Source: Acetobacteraceae bacterium (GTDB lineage Bacteria > Pseudomonadota > Alphaproteobacteria > Acetobacterales > Acetobacteraceae). Taken from it: 5,086 bases of DNA. The stretch spans positions 1 to 5,086 of the forward strand of contig PLSZ01000100.1 in assembly GCA_003164305.1 (NCBI GenBank), given 5' to 3'. This document shows positions 1 to 5,086 of the stretch, piece after piece. Position numbers and translations under genes: made by a program. The notes beneath the pieces are model-generated. The model saw only the letters and a program-made list of their open reading frames with translations, ran no database searches and was not told the DNA's origin. The number at the start of each line of letters is the position of its first letter. The stretch's first letter is position 1.

Positions 1-109
1 CGTCGCGGACCAGGCCCGGCAGCGCCCGCGCCCTTGTGTCATTATGCGAGACATGTGCGCTGACGATCCGTGCGACGAGCGACAGCGGTGAGCCGTCAGA
101 TGGGGACAT
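1..109 (-). CDS. MucR/Ros-family transcriptional regulator, N-terminal fragment (runs off left edge)
   Basis: Seen: on the minus strand an ATG at 109-107 opens a frame that stays open to position 1, giving 36 codons. The product begins MSPSDGSPLS and continues with LVARIVSAHVSHN and then ALPGLVRD. The pattern A-x-IV-x-A-x-VS-x-N followed about ten residues later by LP-x-L-(I/V)-x-D matches the N-terminal helical (oligomerisation) part of MucR/Ros proteins, which in Sinorhizobium MucR reads close to AEIVAAYVSNH and ELPTLIADVH. A strong Shine-Dalgarno sits seven bases before the ATG and fixes the start. Known of the family: small (about 140-180 aa) DNA-binding proteins with a C-terminal zinc-finger domain, acting as global repressors of exopolysaccharide, motility and surface genes and often repressing themselves. 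The zinc finger would lie outside the window, so it cannot be confirmed. The gene is divergent from the small gene at 181. The family call is from memory of the motif, but several conserved positions agree. Confidence 0.85.
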   Translation of the reverse strand, partial: MSPSDGSPLSLVARIVSAHVSHNDTRARALPGLVRD

Positions 110-114
110 AAACG

Positions 115-121
115 CTCCTCC
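115..121 (-). promoter_or_regulatory. Shine-Dalgarno of the MucR-family gene
   Basis: On the minus strand GGAGGAG ends five bases before the ATG at 109-107 (core GGAGG spaced seven bases). It is the strongest ribosome-binding site in the window and is what makes the short edge fragment believable as a gene start. No stronger competing ATG follows it in the same frame. Confidence 0.8.
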
Positions 122-149
122 GGGAAGATGGACCTGGCCTCTGGGCATT

Positions 150-166
150 AACGTTTTTTTCACGTT
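150..166. promoter_or_regulatory. Inverted repeat around a T tract in the divergent gap (candidate operator)
   Basis: AACGT (150-154) and ACGTT (162-166) are perfect inverted arms separated by seven bases consisting of six T and one C. The element lies between the regulator start (109, minus) and the small gene start (181, plus). MucR proteins are known to bind AT-rich, loosely defined targets and to repress their own genes, so an autoregulatory site is plausible here. The arms are only five bases long and could occur by chance. No convincing -35/-10 pair was found on either strand in this gap; GATAAT on the minus strand (174-169) is an isolated -10-like match. Confidence 0.3.
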
Positions 167-180
167 GCATTATCATCGCC

Positions 181-441
181 ATGAGCGTCAATATGTTGGG
201 CGTCCTGACCGAAGGCCGGATCGCCTTCGTATCGCGAGTGGATCAGCTCATGTCCGACCCCGTGTTCCAGCAGGCGTTCGAAACGGTGCGTAAATCCTGG
301 TCCGACGAGGCCTGGATCACCCTCACTCCGCGCCAGATCACCGAGGCGATCTATCGGGAGATTCGCCGTATCGACGCCGAGGCGGTGCGGGAGGTCGCCG
401 TCGCCCCCGGATACGTCAAGGCGGCGAAGCATTCGGGTTGA
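181..441 (+). CDS. Small hypothetical protein (86 aa), unknown function
   Basis: An open frame from ATG 181 to TGA 439-441 encodes a soluble-looking 86-residue protein with no signal peptide, membrane segment or cysteine. Third codon positions are mostly G or C and the amino acid mix is balanced, so it reads like a true gene rather than a shadow. The middle and end (DPVFQQAFETVRKSW, then LTPRQITEAIYREIRRID) look mainly alpha-helical with charged faces. I do not recognise the family. An in-frame stop at 109-111 bounds it upstream. The start is uncertain: no Shine-Dalgarno precedes ATG 181, and GTG 238 or ATG 250 (product MSDPVFQQ..., 64 aa) are alternatives without clear ribosome-binding sites either. 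I prefer 181 because codon use already looks coding between 181 and 250. It is divergent from the MucR-family gene 71 bp away and may share control with it. It is followed by a hairpin and about 310 bp of non-coding sequence, so it is probably monocistronic. Confidence 0.6.
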   Translation: MSVNMLGVLTEGRIAFVSRVDQLMSDPVFQQAFETVRKSWSDEAWITLTPRQITEAIYREIRRIDAEAVREVAVAPGYVKAAKHSG

Positions 442-462
442 CCGCGAATCGGCCGCATCCCG

Positions 463-488
463 GCGATCGTTCCAAATGAAATGATCGC
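463..488 (+). terminator. Hairpin after the small gene, possible weak terminator
   Basis: Arms GCGATCGTT (463-471) and AATGATCGC (480-488) pair over nine bases with one G-U wobble, leaving an eight-base loop. It starts 21 bases after the small gene's stop codon, where a terminator would be expected. No T run follows (the next bases are GC-rich), so it is not a classical intrinsic terminator; it might instead protect the mRNA 3' end. Confidence 0.35.
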
Positions 489-532
489 GCGCGGCGCGGG
501 GGGATCCCACCTGATACGACTCTGACACAATC

Positions 533-624
533 CGGGCGACCATGCGGAGGCAATCGCCCGCGGCGCGTGCCCCCTTTTTAATTCGCCGCCCGCATGCCAT
601 CGCAATTCGTGCAGGCGCATGCGG
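533..624. repeat. Cluster of inverted repeats in the non-coding stretch
   Basis: Two perfect inverted repeats lie here: CGGGCGA (533-539) with TCGCCCG (554-560), and CCGCATGC (590-597) with GCATGCGG (617-624). The heptamer CATGCGG also occurs at 541-547, so it can pair with 590-596 as an alternative to the 617-624 copy. A run of five T (575-579) follows the first hairpin at a distance of 14 bases. The stretch 442-753 has no convincing gene on either strand; it seems to hold only these structures and the control region downstream. Confidence 0.45.
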
Positions 625-626
625 AA

Positions 627-699
627 TATCAGTCGCGTGTAACATATTGTGTGATATCACCAATCCGGGTCGACGTGGGTGATACCAGTCGTGTAAATT
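627..699 (+). promoter_or_regulatory. Probable control region of the large Hint-domain gene
   Basis: This AT-richer block holds an imperfect direct repeat, TATCAGTCGCGTGTAA (627-642) and TACCAGTCGTGTAA (683-696), starting 56 bp apart. Between them lie a perfect 10-bp palindrome GTGATATCAC (651-660) and a smaller inverted repeat GGT-GAT-ACC (678-686) that shares GTGATA with it. A weak promoter can be drawn as TCGACG (670-675), 18 bases, then TAAATT (694-699), which would put the transcript start just after 703 and so favour translation from ATG 754. The palindrome would then sit just upstream of the -35, a usual place for an activator site. The promoter matches are poor (four of six each) and the binding protein is unknown. 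Confidence 0.35.
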
Positions 700-742
700 G
701 AGATGCGTCAAATACGCGGTTCGCGTTTTGGCCCTGTGGCTT

Positions 743-746
743 GGAG
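743..746 (+). promoter_or_regulatory. Shine-Dalgarno deciding the start of the large gene
   Basis: GGAG sits seven bases before ATG 754. The in-frame ATG at 703 has only GAG directly abutting it, too close to act. The extra 17 residues from 703 (starting MRQIRGSRFG) do not form a signal peptide and are unlike the Ser/Thr/Asn/Gly-rich protein that follows, whereas MSRTISTNNY from 754 resembles the starts I recall for related Hint-domain passenger proteins. Confidence 0.6.
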
Positions 747-753
747 TGTGGCG

Positions 754-3700
754 ATGTCTCGGACGATTTCGACGAACAATTATACGGCTGGCCTGACGTT
801 GACGAACACCGGGGACAGCCCGGTCTACATCGCCCAGGGTGTGAGTGTCACGAACGCCGGAGGGGTGGCGCTGGCCGCCGGCGCGGGGTTTTATTGGTCG
901 GTCACCAACGCCGCCAACGCGCAAATCGGCGGCCTGTCCTTCGGCGTATCGCTCACCGGCGCCGGCACCGCCGTCAACCTGGGCACGATGTCCGCCAGCT
1001 ATACCGCCGGCAGCGGCTTTTACTACAACAGCACGAACCATTCGCTCATGGTTCTCAGCGCCGGCGTGTATGTGGGCGGCGGCGGGGTCAGCAACAGCCA
1101 GTCGGGCCTGATCACCGGCGAAATCGGCGTCGGCGTGGGCGGCGGCGGGTCGCTGGTGAATGCCGGCGCCATCAAGGGCACGCTGGTGTCAGGCAAGGGG
1201 TTCGGAGTCGCGCTGACCGACGGCGGCACGGTGACCAACCTGACGGGTGGCACCATCTCCGCCGGCTATTTCGGGGTCATTTCCGAGGGCGCCGCCACGG
1301 TCAGCAACCAGTCCGGCGCGACGATCACCGGCTCGGTGCGCGGGGTTTTCGTGCTGAACGGAATCGGGTCGGTGGTCAATCAGGGCTCCATCGGCGGCAA
1401 CGTGTATGGCGCGCAACTGGCTCTGGGCGGCACCCTGAGCAACGCCAGCGGTGCCACGATCAGTGCCGGTTACGACGGCGTTCTGGTCACCGGCGCCGCT
1501 GGGACCGTCACCAATCTGGGGCTTATTTCCGCCGTCACCGTCGCCGGCGTGGACATGATCGCGGGGGGCAGTGTCTCCAACCAGGGCACGATCGACGCGG
1601 CCGACTATGGTGTGTTGATCAAGGGCGCCGCGGGGACCGTGACCAATCAGGGCGTAATCTCCGGCACCACATACGCGGGCGTGATGCTGCCCAATGGCGG
1701 GACGGTGACCAACCAGACCGGCGGCGACATCAGCGCCGACGACAATGGTCTGATGATCAAAACCATCGCGGGCACGGTCAGCAATCAGGGCACGATCACC
1801 GGCACCACGGTCGGTGGCGTCTACCTCGTCGCGGGTGGCGGCGTTTCGAACCTGTCGGGCGGCTCGATCGCGGGCGGCTTCGGCGGCGTCATCGTCGCGG
1901 GCGGAACCGGATCGATCTACAATCAGGGCGTCATCCGGCAATTGGGCACCACGCCCCAGTCGTTCGCGGTCGGCGGCATTCTCGACCTGGCAGGCGGTTC
2001 GGTGAACAACGCCGGCGGAACGATCGTCGGCTATGCCTATGGCGTCGACGTGGCGAATGGCGCGGGTAGCGTAACGAACTCGGGACTGATCACCAACGCA
2101 CGGGCGAGTGGCGGCGCCGGCGTGATCCTGGTAACCAGCGGTTCCGTCAACAACACCAGCACCATCGCCAGCCAGGGCTACAGCGTGGAGATCCTGCAAG
2201 GCACGGGCACCGTGACCAACAGCGGCCTGATCGCCAGCTACCTCCAGGGCGGCGGCGCGGGAGTCGCGTTGGAGGCTGGCGGTTCGGTGACCAACAGCGG
2301 GACCGGCGACATCGCCGGCGAGTGGATTGGCGTGCAAACCGGTGTGTTCGGCAGCACGGTGGCCGGCGCGGCGGCGACCATCGACAACAGCGGCCGGATT
2401 ACCGCCGCCGATGGCCAGGGCGACGGCGCGGCGGTGTGGATCCACGGTCCCGGCGTGCTGATCAACCGGGCGAGCGGCGTGATTCAGGGATCGACTAATG
2501 GAACCGTCACCGGCGGGCCGATGAACGGCCTGGCCGTCGGCGGCTTCGGCGTGGTCGCCTATTACCAGACGACCGTGATCAACTACGGCTCGATCGGCGG
2601 CGGAACGTATAGTTCGGCCGCGTATGCCAGCGGCACGAAAGGCCCGAAGCAGTTCGCGTTCGACGCGTCCAATCGCAACGCCTCCAACACCTACGCGAAC
2701 CTGATCGAGATGTCGCCCGGCGCGTCGTTCGGCGGCGTGGTGAAAGCGACCGACGGTGTCGGTCTGGCGACGTTGGAGTTGAAGTCGGGCGCCTCCACCG
2801 GAACCATCATCAGTTTCGGCTCCGTGACGGTCAGCGGGATTTACTATCACGGCTATCTCGGGTTCGGCGCGGTGAAGATCGACAATGGCGCGCGCTGGAG
2901 TCTGGGCGGCACGGTCGCCTCGGGCGTCAGCATCGCGTTCGCCGGTACCGGCGCGTTGATGTTGACCAACCCCACCGCGATGCAAGGCACCATCACCGGA
3001 TTCGGCACCGGGGACACCATCGGACTGAGCGGCGTGACCGTCACCGGCTCCAGTTTCTCCGGCGGCGTGCTGACATTGACCGCGGCATCGGGCGCCGTGA
3101 CGCTTGCCGTGCCGGGGACGTTCAGCGCGAGCCAATTGGTGGTGGCGAACGGGACCGCCGGCGCGACGGTCGCGTTGCTGGCGACACAGGACCGCACCTT
3201 GAGTTGGAGCGGCGCGGGCGGGAACGCGGCGTTCGGTTCGGCGGCGAACTGGAACGACCTGACGAACAACCTGAGCCCGGCGCAGACGGCACCGGGCGCG
3301 ACCGACCAGGTCGACTTCGACAGCAGCAATGGCGCGGTCATCGGGACCGGCACGGTGGCGTCGGTCGATGTCGGGACCACCGGCAACGGCGTACTTCAGA
3401 TCAGCACCGGAACGATCGTCACCGGGACCCTGGACGCCGGCATCGTCGCGGCGGCCGATGGCCAGATCGGGCTGACCGGCGCGGGGACCGAACTGATGGT
3501 CACCGGTTCGGCCACGGTCGCCGATGACGGTACCGGCGTGCTGTCGGTGCTGTCCGGCGCCACCTTCGCGGCGCAGTCGCTGACCATCGGTTCGCTGGCC
3601 GACAGCTCGGGCGCGCTGGTCGTGTCGGGAAGTGGGTCGCTGCTGTCGATCTCGGGGCAGTTGAACATCGGGACCGCTCTGGGCACCGGCGATCTGACGG

Positions 3701-4941
3701 TTGGGCCGGGCGCGGTAGTCGATGCCGCGGTGGTGAACCTGCAGGGTGGGGTGGTGCTGGAGGGCGGACTGCTCGACCCGACGGTTTATATTGAAAACGG
3801 CGGCAGTACGACGGGCGGGTTCGGAACGGTCGCGTCGGATTTCATTCTGCTGGAAGGCACGATCCTTTCGAACGGAAGTAAATCCGGTAAGCAGACCGAA
3901 GTGGTGCAGGGCACTTTGGTGGGCGGCGGAACCGCCGATATCAAGGGCTCGGTCTCCGTGAACGGGCCTGGGATCTTGCAGATCGGGACACATGATACGA
4001 TCGAGTTGTCCGGCGCCGTTTTAAATGCCGCGACCACGACGTTCACCGATAATCTGACGCCGACCGGTACTTATACCGTCAACAACAGCGTCATCGACGT
4101 GGTGTTCCAGGATACGACGGGCGTTCTGGTGTTGGACGATATCGCCGGGTTCGCCGGGACGGTGGCGACCTGGAAAGCCGGCGATTCCTTCGTCATCACC
4201 GGTGGAACGTTGTCGAATGCCGGTGTCAGCAACGGAAACACGCTGACGTTCGCCGATGCCGGAACCGGCGCCGGCGCGGGCGGCATCGATACGATCATCT
4301 TCGGCTCGGCGATCAGCGCGGGCGGCTTCAACATCGTCAACGGCAATACGGTGCAGGCGCTCGCGTGCTTCGCCGAAGGGACACGCATCGGCACCGCGCG
4401 CGGTGAGGTTCCGGTGGAGGCGTTGTCGGTCGGCGACCGCGTGCTGACGCACCGCGCGGAATTGAAGGAAATCGTTTGGCTCGGACAACGCGCGGTGGAT
4501 TGCCGGCATCATATCGATCCCGCGACGGTGTGTCCGATCCGCGTGCAGGCGGGCGCCTTTGGACCAGCAATGCCGGCGCGCGATCTTTGGCTCAGTCCCG
4601 ATCACGCGGTGTTCGTCGAGGACGTGCTGGTCCCGATCCATTGTTTGATCAATGGCGGAACAATCCGGCAGATGGTCGTTCCGGCGGTGACATACTACCA
4701 CGTCGAACTTCCCGAGCATGATGTGATTCTGGCGGAGAATCTGCCGGTCGAAAGCTATCTCGACAGTGGCGATCGGGAGAACTTCGGCAATGGCGGCGGT
4801 GCGATCCGGCTGTTCCCGGACTTCACCGCGCGCATGTGGGAGATGAGTGGGTGCGCCCCGTTGATCAAGGTCGGACCGACACTGGAACGCATCAAACGCG
4901 CATTGGCCCGCAACAAGGTGGTGGTCGCGTCACGCGCGTGA
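754..4941 (+). CDS. Large beta-helical adhesin-like protein with C-terminal Hint_2 (Hedgehog/intein) domain
   Basis: About 1395 aa. Residues 30-615 are roughly 24 degenerate rungs, each near 20-30 residues, of the form (T/S)-V-(T/S)-N-Q-G-x-I-x-G...G-V-x-(L/I)...GG, typical of right-handed beta-helix passengers of adhesins and autotransporters. A linker follows, including GTITGFGTGDTIGLSGV near 745. Residues 816-1204 form a second beta-rich module opening with LSWSGAGG...AANWND. Cys1205 begins a Hint_2 domain (to about 1344) with ACFAEGT, VEALSVGDRVLT, RDLWLSPDHAVF (His1284), LVPIHCLING and HDVILAENLPVESYLDSGDR. A tail with LFPDF, GCAPL and a basic Arg/Lys-rich end follows. Hint domains rearrange the peptide bond at their first cysteine, so release or transfer of the passenger is likely. 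Seen: no cysteine before 1205, no signal peptide, no transmembrane segment, no autotransporter barrel. The export route is unknown. The alternative start is ATG 703 (1412 aa). It appears monocistronic. Adhesin function is inference. Confidence 0.88.
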   Translation: MSRTISTNNYTAGLTLTNTGDSPVYIAQGVSVTNAGGVALAAGAGFYWSVTNAANAQIGGLSFGVSLTGAGTAVNLGTMSASYTAGSGFYYNSTNHSLMVLSAGVYVGGGGVSNSQSGLITGEIGVGVGGGGSLVNAGAIKGTLVSGKGFGVALTDGGTVTNLTGGTISAGYFGVISEGAATVSNQSGATITGSVRGVFVLNGIGSVVNQGSIGGNVYGAQLALGGTLSNASGATISAGYDGVLVTGAAGTVTNLGLISAVTVAGVDMIAGGSVSNQGTIDAADYGVLIKGAAGTVTNQGVISGTTYAGVMLPNGGTVTNQTGGDISADDNGLMIKTIAGTVSNQGTITGTTVGGVYLVAGGGVSNLSGGSIAGGFGGVIVAGGTGSIYNQGVIRQLGTTPQSFAVGGILDLAGGSVNNAGGTIVGYAYGVDVANGAGSVTNSGLITNARASGGAGVILVTSGSVNNTSTIASQGYSVEILQGTGTVTNSGLIASYLQGGGAGVALEAGGSVTNSGTGDIAGEWIGVQTGVFGSTVAGAAATIDNSGRITAADGQGDGAAVWIHGPGVLINRASGVIQGSTNGTVTGGPMNGLAVGGFGVVAYYQTTVINYGSIGGGTYSSAAYASGTKGPKQFAFDASNRNASNTYANLIEMSPGASFGGVVKATDGVGLATLELKSGASTGTIISFGSVTVSGIYYHGYLGFGAVKIDNGARWSLGGTVASGVSIAFAGTGALMLTNPTAMQGTITGFGTGDTIGLSGVTVTGSSFSGGVLTLTAASGAVTLAVPGTFSASQLVVANGTAGATVALLATQDRTLSWSGAGGNAAFGSAANWNDLTNNLSPAQTAPGATDQVDFDSSNGAVIGTGTVASVDVGTTGNGVLQISTGTIVTGTLDAGIVAAADGQIGLTGAGTELMVTGSATVADDGTGVLSVLSGATFAAQSLTIGSLADSSGALVVSGSGSLLSISGQLNIGTALGTGDLTVGPGAVVDAAVVNLQGGVVLEGGLLDPTVYIENGGSTTGGFGTVASDFILLEGTILSNGSKSGKQTEVVQGTLVGGGTADIKGSVSVNGPGILQIGTHDTIELSGAVLNAATTTFTDNLTPTGTYTVNNSVIDVVFQDTTGVLVLDDIAGFAGTVATWKAGDSFVITGGTLSNAGVSNGNTLTFADAGTGAGAGGIDTIIFGSAISAGGFNIVNGNTVQALACFAEGTRIGTARGEVPVEALSVGDRVLTHRAELKEIVWLGQRAVDCRHHIDPATVCPIRVQAGAFGPAMPARDLWLSPDHAVFVEDVLVPIHCLINGGTIRQMVVPAVTYYHVELPEHDVILAENLPVESYLDSGDRENFGNGGGAIRLFPDFTARMWEMSGCAPLIKVGPTLERIKRALARNKVVVASRA
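841..2605 (+). repeat. Degenerate tandem repeats encoding about 24 beta-helix rungs
   Basis: Within the large gene the coding DNA repeats variations on ACGGTGACCAAYCAGGGC followed by a segment for x-I-x-G and then GGC-GTx. The clearest block begins at 1228 (TVTN-LTGG) and runs to about 2300. Two rung types mix: a short one with N-(Q/L/S)-G-x-I and a longer one with N-x-(T/S)-G-(G/A)-x-I. Spacing varies by a few codons and no two copies are identical over a full unit, so these are old repeats, not a recent expansion. The final rungs (after about 2340) are looser, with long insertions. Confidence 0.75.
4366..4785 (+). other. Hint_2 self-processing domain (region of the large protein)
   Basis: This is the part of the large gene coding for residues 1205-1344. 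Landmarks: nucleophile Cys1205 in ACFAEGTRIG; VEALSVGDRV; the TxxH-like block as SPDH with His1284; YYHVELPEHDVILAE near the end; ESYLDSGDR as the closing motif. In Hint chemistry the first Cys attacks the preceding peptide bond (here Leu-Ala|Cys) and the block-B histidine assists. The domain does not end in the His-Asn pair plus a Cys/Ser/Thr that splicing inteins need, so protein splicing is not expected; cleavage or Hedgehog-like transfer is. Cleavage would leave a passenger of about 1204 residues and a fragment of about 191. Confidence 0.85.
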
Positions 4942-4957
4942 CGGACGGAGGGAAGCG

Positions 4958-5044
4958 CTGGGGTTTCACCCCAGACCCCGACCAGGGCTTTGCCCCGGAC
5001 CCATCCTTCGGGTCAAGCCTGAGGGCAGGCTCCGGGCGAGGCCC
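4958..5044. repeat. Array of five short GC-rich hairpins after the large gene
   Basis: Five perfect stems follow one another: CTGGGG/CCCCAG (4958-4963, 4969-4974), GGGC/GCCC (4985-4988, 4992-4995), GACCC/GGGTC (4998-5002, 5010-5014), AGCCTG/CAGGCT (5016-5021, 5026-5031) and GGGC/GCCC (5034-5037, 5041-5044). The first two lie in a tandem repeat with a 24-bp period (4958 and 4982; 15 of 22 bases the same). The first stem starts 16 bases after the stop codon. Only three T follow the last stem, so any termination would rest on the stems alone. I recall similar GGGG-TTT-CCCC-GACCC sequence between genes in Acetobacteraceae and relatives, so it is probably a dispersed intergenic element. Confidence 0.6.
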
Positions 5045-5086
5045 TTTGAAATCTATCCATTGGGGGAATGAGGAGGGGTGTGCCAG

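Noticed and set aside
36..293. An 85-codon plus-strand frame overlapping the regulator start and the small gene
   Set aside because: It lies opposite the MucR-family start, runs out of frame through the small gene, and has no recognisable features.
650..660. CRP/FNR-type binding site at TGTGATATCAC
   Set aside because: The half-sites resemble TGTGA and TCAC but are separated by two bases rather than the six needed for CRP.
160..1041. A 293-codon minus-strand frame crossing the small gene, the non-coding stretch and the start of the large gene
   Set aside because: It overlaps two better-supported plus-strand genes, its product is Arg/His/Ala-rich without family features, and it would run through the control region.
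741..2069. A 442-codon plus-strand frame inside the large gene
   Set aside because: It is frame-shifted relative to the real gene; its product is a low-complexity Arg/Gly/Gln/His-rich string produced by the repeated GGC-type codons.
841..2605. CRISPR array or recent tandem duplication
   Set aside because: The repeats are in frame, degenerate, contiguous and vary in unit length; they encode beta-helix rungs and have no constant repeat with unique spacers.
1189..3993. A 934-codon open frame on the minus strand, opposite the large gene
   Set aside because: Long stop-free antisense frames are common opposite GC-rich, repetitive genes. Its product is dominated by Arg, Ala, Gly, His and Asp with no recognisable domain, while the plus strand shows clear rungs and a Hint domain.
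5068..5086. Possible start of a downstream gene (ATG at 5068, or GTG at 5080 after AGGAGG at 5071-5076)
   Set aside because: At most six codons are visible, the two readings conflict, and nothing identifies a product.

Overview
The window looks like chromosomal DNA of a high-GC alphaproteobacterium, most likely of the Acetobacteraceae or a nearby Rhodospirillales lineage. Three things point there: a MucR/Ros-type regulator start at the left edge (a family largely confined to Alphaproteobacteria), a Hint_2-type Hedgehog/intein domain ending a very long beta-helical protein (an architecture common in Acetobacteraceae), and a GC-rich cluster of small hairpins at the right edge of the kind scattered between genes in these genomes. 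This placement is inference; no search was possible.

Layout. Positions 1-109 (minus strand) hold the first 36 codons of a MucR/Ros-family transcriptional regulator with a strong Shine-Dalgarno; the gene continues off the left edge. It is divergent from a small plus-strand gene (181-441, 86 aa) of unknown function. The 71-bp gap between them is AT-richer than its surroundings and holds a small inverted repeat around a T tract. Positions 442-753 are non-coding and hold several inverted repeats, a 10-bp perfect palindrome and an imperfect direct repeat, probably the control region of the next gene.

Most of the window (754-4941) is one gene for a protein of about 1395 aa. It has roughly 24 degenerate beta-helix rungs (residues 30-615), a linker, a second beta-rich module (about 816-1204), a Hint_2 domain beginning at Cys1205, and a conserved-looking tail. 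The passenger contains no cysteine; the first cysteine of the protein is the predicted Hint nucleophile. No signal peptide and no autotransporter barrel are visible. The likely picture is a surface or secreted adhesin-like protein whose C-terminal Hint domain cleaves it or attaches it to something.

Positions 4958-5044 form a run of five short hairpins, two of them in a 24-bp tandem repeat, probably a dispersed intergenic element that may also end transcription. Positions 5045-5086 hold nothing I can assign. A functional link between the regulator and the large protein is possible, since MucR proteins control surface components in other Alphaproteobacteria, but it is not shown by this sequence.
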